Shown in pieces: positions 50,705 through 61,266 of a DNA stretch of 64,000 nucleotides (positions within the stretch are counted from its first letter, which is position 1; each line of letters opens with the position of its first letter). The notes beneath the pieces are model-generated. The model had not been told where the DNA came from, did no database searches, and saw only the letters and a program-made list of their open reading frames with translations. The translations under genes and the position numbers were made by a program. Source of the DNA: Flavobacterium chilense (GTDB lineage Bacteria; Bacteroidota; Bacteroidia; Flavobacteriales; Flavobacteriaceae); the NCBI RefSeq assembly GCF_001602525.1, contig NZ_LSYT01000005.1:310001-374000 (forward strand), read 5' to 3'.

Positions 50705-53700
50705 TTACATATTTCTTCTATATTGCCCACCCACTTCAAACAACGCCGAAGTAATCTGACCTAAAGAACAAACCTTTGTGGCTTCCATTAAATGATCGAA
50801 TAAGTTTTCATTTTTAATCGCTGCATCCTGTAGTTTACTTAAATGCTCATTTACTTGCGCTTCGTGAAACTGATGTAAGTTATCCAGCATCGTGATTTGG
50901 TATTGTTTTTCTTCTTCGGTGGCGCGAATTACTTCTGCCGGAATTACCGTTGGAGAACCTTTTGAGCTCAGGAACGTATTTACACCCACAATTGGGAAAT
51001 CTCCGTTGTGTTTTAAAGTTTCGTAATACAAACTTTCTTCCTGAATTTTAGAACGTTGGTACATGGTTTCCATTGCACCAAGAACTCCGCCACGTTCTGT
51101 GATTCGGTCGAATTCCTGTAAAACTGCAGCTTCTACCAAATCTGTTAATTCTTCGATAATGAATGAACCTTGTATTGGGTTTTCGTTTTTCGCTAAACCT
51201 AATTCTTTATTGATAATCAACTGAATTGCCATTGCTCTACGTACAGATTCTTCGGTTGGCGTTGTAATCGCTTCGTCGTAGGCATTGGTGTGTAATGAAT
51301 TACAGTTGTCGTAAATCGCATATAAGGCCTGTAAAGTGGTTCTGATATCGTTAAAGTCAATTTCCTGCGCGTGTAATGAACGTCCGGAAGTTTGAATATG
51401 ATATTTCAGCATTTGTGCTCTTTCGTTTGCTCCGTATTTGTTTTTCATGGCTTTTGCCCAGATTTTACGAGCTACACGACCAATTACAGAATATTCCGGA
51501 TCTACTCCGTTCGAGAAGAAAAACGATAAGTTTGGTCCAAAATCGTTGATGTTCATGCCACGGCTCAAATAATATTCCACGTAAGTGAAACCATTCGAAA
51601 GCGTAAACGCCAACTGCGTAATTGGGTTTGCTCCTGCCTCGGCAATGTGATATCCTGAAATCGAAACCGAATAGAAATTACGAACGTTTTTAGTAATAAA
51701 ATATTCCTGAACGTCTCCCATTAATCGCAAAGCAAATTCGGTAGAGAAAATACAGGTATTTTGTGCCTGATCTTCTTTCAGGATATCAGCCTGAACCGTC
51801 CCACGAACCTGCGATAATGTTTTGGCTTTAATATCGTTATAAACCTCCAGAGGTAAAACCTGATCTCCGGTAACCCCTAAAAGCATTAATCCCAGACCGT
51901 TGTTTCCTTCTGGTAAATCGCCCTGGTATTTTGGGCGCTCAAGACCTTTGTCTTTGTATATTTTGTTGATCTTAGCTTCAACTTCTTTTTCGAGTTCGTT
52001 TGCTTTGATGTAATATTCGCATTGCTGATCGATCGCTGCATTCATAAAAAAGCCTAACAACATTGGTGCTGGCCCGTTTATCGTCATACTTACCGATGTT
52101 AAAGCGTGTACCAGGTCGAAACCTGAATACAGTTTTTTAGCATCATCCAGACAGCAGATTGAAACTCCCGCATTTCCAATTTTTCCGTAAATATCAGGAC
52201 GAATATCCGGATCGTTTCCGTACAATGTCACACTGTCAAAAGCAGTCGAAAGTCGTTTTGCCGGCAATCCTGCACTTACATAATGAAAACGTTTGTTGGT
52301 TCTTTCCGGTCCGCCTTCTCCGGCAAACATTCTTGACGGATCTTCACCTTCCCGTTTAAAAGGATATAATCCTGAAGCAAACGGAAATTCTCCCGGAATA
52401 TTTTCCTGAAGATTCCAACGCAGGATATCGCCCCAGCCTTCGTACTTAGGTAAAGCTATTTTTGGAATTTGTAAATGCGATAAACTTTCAGAATGTGTCG
52501 CAATTTTAATTTCTTTATCACGAACCTTAAAGCTGTAAACCGGATTTTTGTATTTGGCAACTTTTTCATCCCAATTCAGGATAATTTCCCAATTGTACGG
52601 ATCTAAGTCCATTTTTACTTTATCAAACTGATTGAGTAAAAGATTCAAAAAGATTCTGTTTTCGTCCAGTCCTTCGACTCCGCTCAGGATGACACTATTG
52701 TCATCAATTCCCGCTTTATTAATTTGAGGAACTTTACCTGAAACTGATTCTATGGTTTTAAAGATTCCGTATAGTTTCTGTGCTACTTTTTGTTGTAAAG
52801 CAGCGATTTCATCATAAGATCTGTTATTCTCTGCAATTTCAGATAAATAACGGGTTCTGTGAGGCGGAATCACGAAGATTTTCTCGCTCATTTCCTTAGT
52901 AATCTGGAAAGTCGATTTTAATTCGGATGCTGTTTTCTCTACAATTTTATCCATAATCGCTTTATAAAGCGTGTTCATTCCGGGATCGTTAAACTGAGAA
53001 GCTATGGTTCCAAAAACGGGCATTTCGTCCGGATTTTTATCCCATAAATTATGATTGCGCTGATATTGTTTTTTAACGTCACGAATGGCGTCAAGAGCAC
53101 CTCTTTTATCAAATTTGTTCAACGCTACCAAATCAGCAAAATCAAGCATGTCGATTTTTTCTAATTGTGTTGCTGCTCCAAATTCCGGAGTCATTACATA
53201 TAAGGATACATCTGAGTGGTCCATAATCTCGGTATCAGATTGTCCGATTCCCGAAGTTTCCAGAATAATCAGATCGTATTTTGCTGCTTTTAAAACCTGA
53301 ATAGCTTCGGCAACATATTTAGACAATGCCAAATTCGACTGACGGGTAGCCAGCGAACGCATATACACACGAGGATTGTTAATGGCATTCATACGGATTC
53401 TGTCTCCTAACAATGCTCCTCCTGTTTTTCTCTTTGAAGGATCGACAGAAATTAATCCGATTGTTTTTTCTGGAAAATCGATTAAAAAACGACGAACCAG
53501 TTCATCTACCAAAGATGATTTTCCGGCTCCTCCTGTTCCAGTAATTCCAAGAACCGGAATTATAGAATTGGTATTGTTTTCGTGAATTTTATCAAAAACC
53601 GGTTTTGCAATTTCAGGGAAATTCTCTGCCGCCGAAATTAATCTTGCAATTGCGGTTGGCGTTTTATTTTCGATATGATCTATTTCACCATTTAGCTGGT

Positions 53701-54145
53701 CTCCAATCGGGTAATCAGAACGTTCTACCAAATCGTTGATCATTCCTTGTAAACCCAAAGAACGTCCGTCATCCGGAGAATAAATTCTGGTAATACCATA
53801 TTCATGTAATTCTGAAATTTCGCTTGGCAGAATTACTCCGCCTCCGCCTCCAAAAATTCTGATATGCCCTGCTCCTTTTTCATGAAGCAAGTCATACATA
53901 TATTTAAAGTATTCATTGTGCCCACCCTGATACGAAGTCATGGCAATCGCATTTGCATCTTCCTGAATGGCGGTATTTACCACTTCTTCAACACTGCGGT
54001 CATGTCCTAAATGAATCACTTCGACTCCTGTAGACTGAATAATACGGCGCATAATATTAATTGCGGCATCATGTCCGTCAAAAAGAGATGCAGCTGTTAC
54101 AATTCTTACTTTATTTTTAGGAATATATGGTTTTTGTTGTTCCAT
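50705..54145 (-). CDS. icmF: Fused isobutyryl-CoA mutase (IcmF)
   Basis: A 1146-residue cobalamin-dependent acyl-CoA mutase with its own G-protein chaperone. Residues 10-145 are the B12 domain with the lower ligand H25 in [11 protein letters not shown] and [11 protein letters not shown]. Residues 195-420 are the MeaB-like GTPase with P-loop GTGGAGKS (203-210), [17 protein letters not shown] and NKFDKRG. From about 560 to the end comes the mutase barrel ([29 protein letters not shown]). This order defines IcmF, interconverting isobutyryl- and n-butyryl-CoA. The linker holds SVILSGVEG (484-492), encoded by an interspersed repeat (52670-52696). No cobalamin riboswitch was seen upstream. Confidence 0.94.
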   Translation of the reverse strand: MEQQKPYIPKNKVRIVTAASLFDGHDAAINIMRRIIQSTGVEVIHLGHDRSVEEVVNTAIQEDANAIAMTSYQGGHNEYFKYMYDLLHEKGAGHIRIFGGGGGVILPSEISELHEYGITRIYSPDDGRSLGLQGMINDLVERSDYPIGDQLNGEIDHIENKTPTAIARLISAAENFPEIAKPVFDKIHENNTNSIIPVLGITGTGGAGKSSLVDELVRRFLIDFPEKTIGLISVDPSKRKTGGALLGDRIRMNAINNPRVYMRSLATRQSNLALSKYVAEAIQVLKAAKYDLIILETSGIGQSDTEIMDHSDVSLYVMTPEFGAATQLEKIDMLDFADLVALNKFDKRGALDAIRDVKKQYQRNHNLWDKNPDEMPVFGTIASQFNDPGMNTLYKAIMDKIVEKTASELKSTFQITKEMSEKIFVIPPHRTRYLSEIAENNRSYDEIAALQQKVAQKLYGIFKTIESVSGKVPQINKAGIDDNSVILSGVEGLDENRIFLNLLLNQFDKVKMDLDPYNWEIILNWDEKVAKYKNPVYSFKVRDKEIKIATHSESLSHLQIPKIALPKYEGWGDILRWNLQENIPGEFPFASGLYPFKREGEDPSRMFAGEGGPERTNKRFHYVSAGLPAKRLSTAFDSVTLYGNDPDIRPDIYGKIGNAGVSICCLDDAKKLYSGFDLVHALTSVSMTINGPAPMLLGFFMNAAIDQQCEYYIKANELEKEVEAKINKIYKDKGLERPKYQGDLPEGNNGLGLMLLGVTGDQVLPLEVYNDIKAKTLSQVRGTVQADILKEDQAQNTCIFSTEFALRLMGDVQEYFITKNVRNFYSVSISGYHIAEAGANPITQLAFTLSNGFTYVEYYLSRGMNINDFGPNLSFFFSNGVDPEYSVIGRVARKIWAKAMKNKYGANERAQMLKYHIQTSGRSLHAQEIDFNDIRTTLQALYAIYDNCNSLHTNAYDEAITTPTEESVRRAMAIQLIINKELGLAKNENPIQGSFIIEELTDLVEAAVLQEFDRITERGGVLGAMETMYQRSKIQEESLYYETLKHNGDFPIVGVNTFLSSKGSPTVIPAEVIRATEEEKQYQITMLDNLHQFHEAQVNEHLSKLQDAAIKNENLFDHLMEATKVCSLGQITSALFEVGGQYRRNM
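52670..52696 (-). repeat. GACTCCGCTCAGGATGACA repeat inside icmF
   Basis: TTCGACTCCGCTCAGGATGA with flanks matches the intergenic repeats at 20190-20214 and 36366-36491 but lies in the coding region, read in frame as residues 484-492 (SVILSGVEG) in the linker between GTPase and mutase domains. Confidence 0.75.
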
Positions 54146-54371
54146 TTTATGAATATGATAATTTTAAGGGAGCAATTTACAAAATATTAAAATATTTGTT
54201 TACCCTAATATCTTTTTGTTAACAAAAAAAAGAATCTTTTTTAATCTACAGGGGTAACATTTTGAATAACTGGCGTATTTATCTTATATAAGTCTTATAG
54301 AAATGTTAACAACATGGCAATCTTGAAAAATTTAAATTAAATACAACAACTTGTTACACAGCATCATGAAG
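54146..54371. other. Divergent gap between icmF and the L,D-transpeptidase
   Basis: AT-rich with runs of T at 54225-54241. GTAACATTTTGAATAAC (54255) and GAAATGTTAACAAC (54301) are imperfect inverted partners (GTAACATTT / AAATGTTAAC). No exact -7 element for icmF was found within 100 bases. No ORF. Confidence 0.45.
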
Positions 54372-54379
54372 TAATTTAG
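54372..54379 (+). promoter_or_regulatory. Variant -7 element of the L,D-transpeptidase gene
   Basis: TAATTTAG in AGTAATTTAGCAT, the same context found before the secreted paralogs at 43031 and 44040. A TTG lies 18 bases upstream. Confidence 0.45.
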
Positions 54380-54449
54380 CATGGTAGAAAAGCCCCAAAT
54401 TTTTACCCAAAACTTTTACAATTAAGTAATAACGTAAAAATTTAAAAAA

Positions 54450-56024
54450 ATGAAAACATTATATCCATTCACCATAATTTTAAGCTTGAGTTTTTTTGTA
54501 TCTTCTTTCAACAGAGCAGAAAACGACATTGTTTCCTATAAAAAAACTTCAACTATTGCCCCCGTTTACAACAATTCAGGTTCTGATAATGTAGACGAAA
54601 TTTCAAATGACTTCTTTAAAAGATATTCGGATTTGAAAAAATATAAATCTGATGTGATGTCATTATACAAAAACAGAACACTGGGAACTATTTGGTTTGA
54701 TGAAGATGCAATCAACGAGTTTGGTACTGCATTATATGAAAAAGCTAAAAAAACAAATGATCTGATTATTCCTTATCAAAAAGAAATCGATGAACTTTTT
54801 TCTTCTTCAGAAACAAAGCTGTCTAAAACAGATGCTGATATGCTTTTGAGTTCTTTATATATTGCTTACGCTAAAAAAAGCAATTCAGATGCTAAGAAAA
54901 AAATATCTTATGACGCTATGCTGAAAGATTTTCTAAACTATAGTACAATCGAAGAAGTTACTGCTTCGACCACTGAAAATGTTAAAGTAGAATATGATCA
55001 GTATTACAAATTACAAGACGTTCTAAAAAAATATAAAAAATTAGATCGTTCTAATAAATGGAAACCAATTGTTCCGGAAGAAACTCCTTATAAAGATTTA
55101 CGCCCGGATGCTGTTTCAAGTACTATTGCACAGGTTAGAACCCGATTATATTTATTGGGAGATTTAAAAAATGACTCTAAAAGTAACGTTTACGACCGTG
55201 AACTGATGGATGCTGTAATGAAATATAAAGTTCGTAATGGTTTTAAACCTAACTATATATTATCAGAAGATCATATCAAAGAAATGAATGTACCACTTTC
55301 TGATAAAATGGAGACATTAAAACTTAACATGGAAAGATGTCGTGCAATTTCGGCTCAGATTGCCAGCAGCGATGAGTATGTTTTAGTAAACGTTCCTTCG
55401 TATGAATTAATTTATGTTAAAAACGGAAAGGTACAATTGACTTCTAGTGTGTTTGTTGGAGCTCCTTTAACCAAAACAACCATTTTTAACGGTGAAATTG
55501 ACAGAATCGTTTTTAGTCCTTACTGGACCGTTCCGCAAAGTATTGTAAACAATGAACTAAAAGGTAAAATCGCTGCAGATAAAAATTATCTTGCCGAAAA
55601 AAACATGGAGATTGTAAATGGTCAGGTACGACAAAAACCAGGACCAGACAACTCTTTAGGATTGGTAAAATTTATGTTTCCAAATCCGGATGATATTTAT
55701 TTACACGATACTCCGTCTAAAACTTTATTCGATTTTGAAAAAAGAACTTTCAGCCATGGTTGTATCAACGTAAAAATGGCAAAAGAATTAGCTGTTGCCA
55801 TGCTTAAAGATTATCCTGAATGGACTCCCGATAAAATTGATAAAGCAATGGCGGGTAAAACAGAAAACAGTTTTAAACTGACCAAAAAAGTACCTATTTA
55901 TATTACTTATTTTACTTCGTTGGTAAATGAAAATGGAGAAATTGGTTTCTTTCAGGATGTTTATGACCGAGACAGCGAATTAAATAAAACAGTTGCTCCT
56001 CAGGCTGGAGTGGCAACAAACTAA
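54450..56024 (+). CDS. L,D-transpeptidase, YcbB/LdtD-like
   Basis: A 524-residue envelope enzyme that forms 3-3 cross-links in peptidoglycan. An N-terminal signal segment (to about residue 22) is followed by a helical region, a peptidoglycan-binding-like stretch (STIAQVRTRLYLLGDL, LMDAVMKYKVRNGFKPN at about 225-275), then the YkuD domain at about 305-480. The active site is SHGCIN (435-440) with H436 and nucleophile C438; HDTPSKTLFDFEKR lies just before it. The layout matches YcbB, including the long loop before the active site. It is divergent from icmF. A terminator follows at 56048. Confidence 0.92.
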   Translation: MKTLYPFTIILSLSFFVSSFNRAENDIVSYKKTSTIAPVYNNSGSDNVDEISNDFFKRYSDLKKYKSDVMSLYKNRTLGTIWFDEDAINEFGTALYEKAKKTNDLIIPYQKEIDELFSSSETKLSKTDADMLLSSLYIAYAKKSNSDAKKKISYDAMLKDFLNYSTIEEVTASTTENVKVEYDQYYKLQDVLKKYKKLDRSNKWKPIVPEETPYKDLRPDAVSSTIAQVRTRLYLLGDLKNDSKSNVYDRELMDAVMKYKVRNGFKPNYILSEDHIKEMNVPLSDKMETLKLNMERCRAISAQIASSDEYVLVNVPSYELIYVKNGKVQLTSSVFVGAPLTKTTIFNGEIDRIVFSPYWTVPQSIVNNELKGKIAADKNYLAEKNMEIVNGQVRQKPGPDNSLGLVKFMFPNPDDIYLHDTPSKTLFDFEKRTFSHGCINVKMAKELAVAMLKDYPEWTPDKIDKAMAGKTENSFKLTKKVPIYITYFTSLVNENGEIGFFQDVYDRDSELNKTVAPQAGVATN

Positions 56025-56047
56025 TCGCCTTAAATTAAAATATTTCT

Positions 56048-56081
56048 ATGGCTTGCTTCAATTGAGGCAAGCCATTTTTTT
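56048..56081 (+). terminator. Rho-independent terminator after the L,D-transpeptidase
   Basis: ATGGCTTGC (56048-56056) pairs perfectly with GCAAGCCAT (56067-56075), followed by a T run. Confidence 0.9.
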
Positions 56082-56201
56082 GTCTATTTTATTTCGCCGA
56101 TTATTAAAATAATATCCAACTAAAAATTCATTTGTATTTCGATTCTAATTAATAGTATCTTTCTAACTTTAAACTCAATTTTAAACTAACTTTTTTAATT
56201 T

Positions 56202-56621
56202 ATGGAAGAAGACTATTATCAACCTAAAAGAAGCTGGTGGGACAGAAACTGGAAATGGTTTGTGCCAACAGGCTGCCTAAGTATTTTAGTCATTTTTGGT
56301 TTATTTATAGCGAGCCTTTTTTTCGGAATTACCTCAATGATGAAAAGTTCTGATGCTTATAAAGAATCTATGGTTATAGTACAGCACAATAAAACAGTAA
56401 TCGAAAAATTGGGGGAACCAATTGAAAATGACGGAATGGTTTCAGGAAGTATTAGCACCGGCAATGACACCGGACATTGCGATTTACAAATTCCGATAAA
56501 AGGTTCTAAAGGAAAAGCAACTTTATTTGTGACTGGCGAAAAAAGAGGAAAATGGAAATACAAACAAATGTCGGTTTATATTAAGAAAACTGATGAAGAA
56601 ATAGATTTACTTCAAAAATAA
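56202..56621 (+). CDS. Coa1-family membrane protein
   Basis: A 139-residue protein with a single N-terminal membrane helix (about 20-45, WFVPTGCLSILVIFGLFIAS) after a W/R-rich start (YYQPKRSWWDRNWKW). The periplasmic part (50-139) fits the cytochrome c oxidase assembly factor Coa1 family pattern: VIEKLGEPIENDGMVSGSIS, then CDLQIPIKGSKGKATLFVTG. A link to oxidase assembly is by family name only; many bacterial members are unstudied. The next secreted gene starts 24 bases later, so both may be co-transcribed. Confidence 0.8.
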   Translation: MEEDYYQPKRSWWDRNWKWFVPTGCLSILVIFGLFIASLFFGITSMMKSSDAYKESMVIVQHNKTVIEKLGEPIENDGMVSGSISTGNDTGHCDLQIPIKGSKGKATLFVTGEKRGKWKYKQMSVYIKKTDEEIDLLQK

Positions 56622-56645
56622 TAATCTATCCAACACTAATTTTAG

Positions 56646-57209
56646 ATGAGATCTATTTTCTTTTTATTCGCAGGATTTTTTCTGTGTTTTTCTTCATTCG
56701 CGCAAACTGACGCAAATTACCAAACGTATGCAAATAGAATTAAACAATTCTCAAAGCCTGCCAGAATTTTGTATCGTAATGTTGATGCACAGGGAAATGG
56801 CTATATTGAATTTACAAATCCTAAGAACGAGATACTTCGTTTTCGCTTAAATCATAACAAACCTCAACCTGGATCTTGCAGAATTGTTTTTGAAATCTAT
56901 TATTATGAAAATAATTATTTAAGAAAAATTGAATCGCTTGACAGTACTGGAAATTTAATTGGATGTAATTTAAAACTAAATGGAGAGGCTGTCACAGAAT
57001 TTACTATTGAAAAGCCTGATTTGTACCTGAAAAAGAAGAAATTAATCGACGATGCCGAAGGAAATATTAATATGAAGGATGACTCCGAAGAAAAAATCAT
57101 TCGTATTAGATACTTTGATACCAATAAGAAACCAATACTGCAGCTACAGCCCACTTATATTTCAAGCAAAACCTATTGGGATTATACTATTCGAATGGCT
57201 TGGCCTTAA
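56646..57209 (+). CDS. Secreted protein of unknown function
   Basis: A 187-residue protein with a signal peptide (CFSSFAQ, cleavage near residue 20). The mature part is beta-rich with two cysteines (about 78 and 106) and ends DYTIRMAWP. No family recognised. It lies 24 bases behind the Coa1-like gene on the same strand. Confidence 0.75.
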   Translation: MRSIFFLFAGFFLCFSSFAQTDANYQTYANRIKQFSKPARILYRNVDAQGNGYIEFTNPKNEILRFRLNHNKPQPGSCRIVFEIYYYENNYLRKIESLDSTGNLIGCNLKLNGEAVTEFTIEKPDLYLKKKKLIDDAEGNINMKDDSEEKIIRIRYFDTNKKPILQLQPTYISSKTYWDYTIRMAWP

Positions 57210-57322
57210 TTTAAAAGTACTTAGCAACTAAGTTTTTAAATGTTAATTTTTCTTGTGTTAAGTTTACAACAAAATGTTTCTGCTCCTAAAAGAAAATTGT
57301 GGCTTTATTTTTGGATAAGTAG

Positions 57323-57330
57323 TATTTTTG
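57323..57330 (+). promoter_or_regulatory. -7 element of the DUF4197 gene
   Basis: TATTTTTG, exact TAnnTTTG, 23 bases before the ATG at 57353; a TTG at 57297 is a possible -33 element. Confidence 0.6.
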
Positions 57331-57352
57331 AAACTTATATAAAACCCAACTA

Positions 57353-58075
57353 ATGAAAAAGATTTTAATTCTGTCTCTTGTATTATCTTTAAGTTCTTAT
57401 GCTCAGGTAAAAGAAACTTTAGCTCAAAAATTATCCAAATTATCTACCCAAATTTCAGGAGTTGGCGGCGTTGACATCGCATCAGGACTAAAAGAAGCTT
57501 TAAACAAAGGAATTACGCAACAGGTGAGTAAATTAACCGCTGTTGATGGTTTTTATAAAAACGAAGCCGTAAAAATTTTAATGCCCGAAGAATTACAAAA
57601 AGTAGACGCTACTTTACGCAAAATCGGACTTTCATCTCTTGCAGATGATGGTATCAAAGTACTGAACCGCGCTGCCGAAGATGCCGTAAAAGAAGCCACC
57701 CCAATATTTGTTTCGGCGGTAAAAAATATGTCGTTTACAGATGCTAAAAATATTCTGCTGGGCAATGAAAGTGCAGCAACGACTTATTTACAAGGCAATA
57801 CGACTACAGCTTTGTACGCAAAATTTAATCCGGTGATTAAAAATTCGTTCGAAAAAGTAGGTGCCGATGTGATTTGGAAAAACATCATTAACAAATACAA
57901 CGCAATTCCATTAGTTCGAAAAGTAAATCCTGATTTGACTGATTATACAACAAATAAGGCTTTGGCAGGGGTTTTTAAAATGATTGCTGTCGAAGAAAAA
58001 GATATTCGTACCAATATTAATGCAAGAACAACGCCTTTGTTGCAAAAAGTTTTTGCAATGCAGGACAAAAAATAA
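57353..58075 (+). CDS. DUF4197 secreted protein
   Basis: A 240-residue helical protein with a signal peptide (SLSSYAQ). The DUF4197 pattern is clear: ASGLKEALNKGITQQVSKL, then YKNEAVKILMPEELQKV, LNRAAEDAVKEATPIFVSAVKNMSFTDAKNILLG, and LAGVFKMIAVEEKDIRTN. Function of the family is unknown; it is periplasmic or outer-membrane associated. It has its own promoter and is followed by repeats and purU. Confidence 0.9.
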   Translation: MKKILILSLVLSLSSYAQVKETLAQKLSKLSTQISGVGGVDIASGLKEALNKGITQQVSKLTAVDGFYKNEAVKILMPEELQKVDATLRKIGLSSLADDGIKVLNRAAEDAVKEATPIFVSAVKNMSFTDAKNILLGNESAATTYLQGNTTTALYAKFNPVIKNSFEKVGADVIWKNIINKYNAIPLVRKVNPDLTDYTTNKALAGVFKMIAVEEKDIRTNINARTTPLLQKVFAMQDKK

Positions 58076-58083
58076 TTTTTCTA

Positions 58084-58160
58084 CTAAGGTTCAAAGGCTC
58101 AGAGTAACAAAGGCACAAAGCAACCTTTGCAACTTTGAACCTTTATGCCTTTGTAACTAA
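58084..58160. repeat. GGTTCAAAG-type inverted repeat
   Basis: AAGGTTCAAAGGCTCAGAG and ACAAAGGCACAAAG on the left are answered by TTTGAACCTTTATGCCTTTG on the right. The same family fills 706-800 and 1400-2010 and recurs at 59040-59170. Confidence 0.75.
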
Positions 58161-58180
58161 CCCAAAAACTAACCCTTGAA

Positions 58181-59035
58181 ATGCAAAAAATTACCATCCT
58201 GATTCACTGTAAAGACCAAAAAGGAATTATAGCAGCAGTGACTACTTTTATTGCAAAAGTAGAAGGAAATATTACCTACATCGACCAGCATGTTGATGTA
58301 GAGCAAAATGTGTTTTTTATGCGATTAGAATGCGAATTTATCAACCATACTATTAGCATTGATTCTATAAAAGAAGACTTTACACAAACCATCGCGACTG
58401 ATTTTAATATGTCCTGGGATTTATACAATCAGGAGCAGAAACCTAAAATGGCATTGTTTGTATCCAAATACGATCATTGCTTGTTTGATATTTTAGGCCG
58501 TTACAGTGCCGGAGAATTAAATGTAGAAATTCCGGTTATTATAAGCAATCATAATGATTTAAGAGCGATTGCAGAGCGATTTGATATTCCGTTTCATTGT
58601 GTGCCTTTTACAAAAGACAATAAAGAAGAAGGTGAAGCCAAACAAATTGAGTTGCTAAAAAGATACCAAATCAATTTTATTGTTCTGGCGCGCTATATGC
58701 AAATCATTACACCAAATTTAATCCAGCTTTACGAGAATAGAATCATTAATATCCACCATTCGTTTTTACCTGCTTTTCCGGGTGCTAAACCGTATCATTC
58801 GGCTTTTAAACGTGGTGTGAAAATTATTGGTGCAACAAGTCATTATGTAACCGAAGAATTAGACGAAGGACCAATCATTGAGCAGGATATTGCACGTGTT
58901 TCGCACATACATTCGGTGGAAGATTTTATTATGAAAGGCCGTGATTTAGAGCGTATTGTTTTGGCTCGGGCCATAAAATTACATGCTGAACGTAAGACTA
59001 TGGTGTATAGTAATAAGACAGTTGTATTTTCTTAG
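58181..59035 (+). CDS. purU: Formyltetrahydrofolate deformylase
   Basis: PurU hydrolyses 10-formyl-THF to formate and THF, balancing one-carbon pools. The 284-residue protein has an N-terminal ACT domain (residues 1-80: ITILIHCKDQKGIIAAVTTFI), the regulatory part that distinguishes PurU from PurN, and a formyltransferase-fold catalytic domain. Active-site residues are N190 and H192 in NIHHSFLPAFPGAKPYH and D228 in EELDEGPIIEQD. Start at 58181 matches the ACT domain start. It ends before a terminator shared with katA. Confidence 0.94.
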   Translation: MQKITILIHCKDQKGIIAAVTTFIAKVEGNITYIDQHVDVEQNVFFMRLECEFINHTISIDSIKEDFTQTIATDFNMSWDLYNQEQKPKMALFVSKYDHCLFDILGRYSAGELNVEIPVIISNHNDLRAIAERFDIPFHCVPFTKDNKEEGEAKQIELLKRYQINFIVLARYMQIITPNLIQLYENRIINIHHSFLPAFPGAKPYHSAFKRGVKIIGATSHYVTEELDEGPIIEQDIARVSHIHSVEDFIMKGRDLERIVLARAIKLHAERKTMVYSNKTVVFS

Positions 59036-59088
59036 TTTTTAAGGCACAAAGAGGCAAAGGCTCATAGGTTTTCCCTTTTTAAATAAAC

Positions 59089-59121
59089 AAACCCGACAAA
59101 TTTTAAAAATCTGTCGGGTTT
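59089..59121. terminator. Bidirectional terminator between purU and katA
   Basis: AAACCCGACA (59089-59098) pairs with TGTCGGGTTT (59112-59121). Confidence 0.8.
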
Positions 59122-59187
59122 ACTTTTTAATTCAATATCTAAACTCAGAACCTTTGAACCTTTGTTACTCTGAGCCTTAAAAACTTT

Positions 59188-60681
59188 TTAACGAACCACA
59201 ATTGACAATCTTGGATCATCAAAAGTATTTACTTCGTTCATGGTTAAGCCCAAAGCATTGGCTACACCTTCTCCATAAGCAGGATCTGCTTTATAGCAAT
59301 TTCTAATGTGACGAATCTGAATAAACTTTTGTGCTCCTCCTACCTGTGCAGCAGTATTTTTGAATAATAGTTGTTTTTTCTCATCAGTTAGTAAACGGAA
59401 AAGCAAACCTGGCTGTGTGAAATAGTCATTATCATCTTCTCTGAAATTATGAGCATAAGCATCGCCATGAAGTGCCAATGGCGGCTCTTTGAATTCTGGT
59501 TGCTCCTCCCATTCGCCAAAACTATTGGGTTCATAATGTTTACGACTGCCGTAATTTCCGTCAACACGCATTGCTCCGTCTCTGTGGAAACTGTTATACG
59601 GACATCTTGATGAGTTTACCGGAATTTGATAATTGTTTACTCCTAAACGATAACGGTGTGCATCTCCATAAGAAAACAAACGTGCCTGCAACATTTTATC
59701 CGGTGAGAAACTAATTCCCGGTGGTACGTGTGCCGGATTAAAAGCAGCCTGTTCTACTTCGGCAAAATAGTTTTCAGGATTTTTATTTAATTCGAATTCT
59801 CCAACCGGAATTAGTGGAAAATCACCTTTTAACCAAACTTTGGTCAAATCAAAAGGATGGAAACGATAATTAGCTGCCTGCTCCTCTGTCATGACTTGTA
59901 TAAACATTTTCCATTTTGGAAAATTACCTTCTTCAATAGCATCATATAAATCTCTTTGATGGCTTTCGCGATCGCCACCAACTAATTTTGCTGCTTCTTC
60001 GTCAGAAAGATTATCGATTCCTTGTTGTGTTACAAAGTGAAACTTAACGTAATGTCTTTCATTTTGTGCATTTATAAAGCTAAATGTATGGCTTCCAAAT
60101 CCGTGCATTTGTCGGTATGATCTTGGTATTCCGCGATCACTCATTACGATGGTAACCTGATGTAAGGCTTCGGGTAATAAAGTCCAAAAATCCCAATTGT
60201 TATCAGCACTTCTCAAATTGGTTCTTGGATCACGTTTTACTGCATGGTTTAAGTCCGGAAATTTCATTGGATCACGAAAAAAGAAAACCGGAGTATTATT
60301 TCCTACCAAATCCCAGTTTCCTTCGTTTGTATAAAATTTCAACGCGAAGCCACGAATATCTCTTTCAGCGTCTGCAGCACCTCTTTCTCCGGCAACAGTT
60401 GAAAAACGAGCAAACATCTCTGTTTTTTTTCCAATTTCCGAAAACAAATCGGCTCTTGTATATTTTGTAATATCATGTGTTACCGTAAAAGTTCCGTAAG
60501 CTCCTGAACCTTTTGCATGCATTCTTCGTTCCGGAATTACCTCACGATCAAAATGTGCCATTTTTTCCAGAAACCAAAAATCCTGCAATAAAACGGGACC
60601 ACGTGGACCAGCTGTTTGAATATTTTGATTGTCCGGAACGGGAGTTCCTGTTGCAGTTGTTAATTTTTTCTTTGAATCCAT
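59188..60681 (-). CDS. katA: Monofunctional haem catalase (clade 3 type)
   Basis: Catalase disproportionates hydrogen peroxide. The 497-residue small-subunit enzyme begins [25 protein letters not shown]. The catalytic histidine is H55 in [12 protein letters not shown], the essential asparagine N128 in [12 protein letters not shown], and the haem-ligand tyrosine Y338 in [13 protein letters not shown]. No signal peptide is present, so it is cytosolic. An exact -7 element lies at 60705. Divergent neighbours beyond the promoter are two candidate small RNAs. Confidence 0.96.
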   Translation of the reverse strand: MDSKKKLTTATGTPVPDNQNIQTAGPRGPVLLQDFWFLEKMAHFDREVIPERRMHAKGSGAYGTFTVTHDITKYTRADLFSEIGKKTEMFARFSTVAGERGAADAERDIRGFALKFYTNEGNWDLVGNNTPVFFFRDPMKFPDLNHAVKRDPRTNLRSADNNWDFWTLLPEALHQVTIVMSDRGIPRSYRQMHGFGSHTFSFINAQNERHYVKFHFVTQQGIDNLSDEEAAKLVGGDRESHQRDLYDAIEEGNFPKWKMFIQVMTEEQAANYRFHPFDLTKVWLKGDFPLIPVGEFELNKNPENYFAEVEQAAFNPAHVPPGISFSPDKMLQARLFSYGDAHRYRLGVNNYQIPVNSSRCPYNSFHRDGAMRVDGNYGSRKHYEPNSFGEWEEQPEFKEPPLALHGDAYAHNFREDDNDYFTQPGLLFRLLTDEKKQLLFKNTAAQVGGAQKFIQIRHIRNCYKADPAYGEGVANALGLTMNEVNTFDDPRLSIVVR

Positions 60682-60704
60682 AATGCTGATATTTAATGTT
60701 TTAT

Positions 60705-60712
60705 CAAATATA
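60705..60712 (-). promoter_or_regulatory. -7 element of katA
   Basis: On the minus strand TATATTTG, exact TAnnTTTG, 24 bases before the ATG at 60681. No OxyR-type site was identified with confidence. Confidence 0.6.
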
Positions 60713-60879
60713 CGAAGATATACTTACGATATTCATAAGCAAAATTGATTGTTATTATATTTTAATAATCAAAAATTATTTAACGCTACAGAAAGCTCAG
60801 AAACCGTTCTTACAGAATCTTAACTTATGTCCAACAAAGTAATAACAAAACCTTAACAGCAAAACATTCATATATGTTG

Positions 60880-60971
60880 GATCTTTGTAGTGTAATAAAC
60901 TGGTTATTTATTATTTTGGTTTTGGTTAGTTAAATGATGCCGGCGTCTTCGAGATGCCGGCATTCTTTTTT
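60880..60971 (+). ncRNA. Candidate small RNA, copy 1, with promoter and terminator
   Basis: A -7-like GATCTTTG (60880-60887) predicts a start near 60891. The body (AATAAACTGGTTATTTATTA and a T/G-rich stretch) ends in a strong hairpin, ATGCCGGCGTC against GATGCCGGCAT (60937-60963), and a T run. The predicted RNA is about 80 bases. No ORF with a usable start codon is present. The block from 60821 to 60962 recurs exactly 387 bases downstream without an indel, while neighbouring sequence differs more, which argues for selection on the RNA. A dead repeat element is the alternative. Confidence 0.65.
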
Positions 60972-60982
60972 ATATCTGTTTT

Positions 60983-61196
60983 GTTTCAGGTTTCAAGTTT
61001 CATTTGTTTCAGGTTACCTAACTTTGAACATAATTTAACCGCAAAGCGCGCAAAGTTTTTTTATTTGTAAGTGCTTATACAAACGTAAAGTCCGCAAAGT
61101 TTTGAGATAAAATTTTGCGAACTTTGCGTGAAATCTTAGCACTCTTTGCGGTTAACCGTGCGTTCCAACAACCTGAAACCTGAAACTTGAAACAAA
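60983..61196. repeat. Large nested inverted repeat, unit 1
   Basis: Outer arms GTTTCAGGTTTCAAGTTTC / CCTGAAACTTGAAAC, middle arms TTTAACCGCAAAG / CTTTGCGGTTAA, inner arms CCGCAAAGTTTTG / CAAAACTTTGCG-like. No gene inside. Follows candidate sRNA 1; repeated behind candidate sRNA 2. Confidence 0.75.
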
Positions 61197-61266
61197 AAAT
61201 AAGACATTAACTTATATTCAACAAAGTAATAACAAGACCTTAACACCATAAGATTGCTATATTTCG

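Noticed and set aside
53085..53300. Plus-strand ORF inside icmF
   Set aside because: Antisense shadow of the conserved GTPase domain.
54146..54449. Cobalamin riboswitch controlling icmF
   Set aside because: No B12-box-like sequence seen on the minus strand of this AT-rich gap.
60891..60935. Small hydrophobic peptide encoded in the candidate sRNA (NWLFIILVLVS frame)
   Set aside because: The frame has no ATG, GTG or TTG at a usable place before the hydrophobic stretch, so a type I toxin reading is unsupported.
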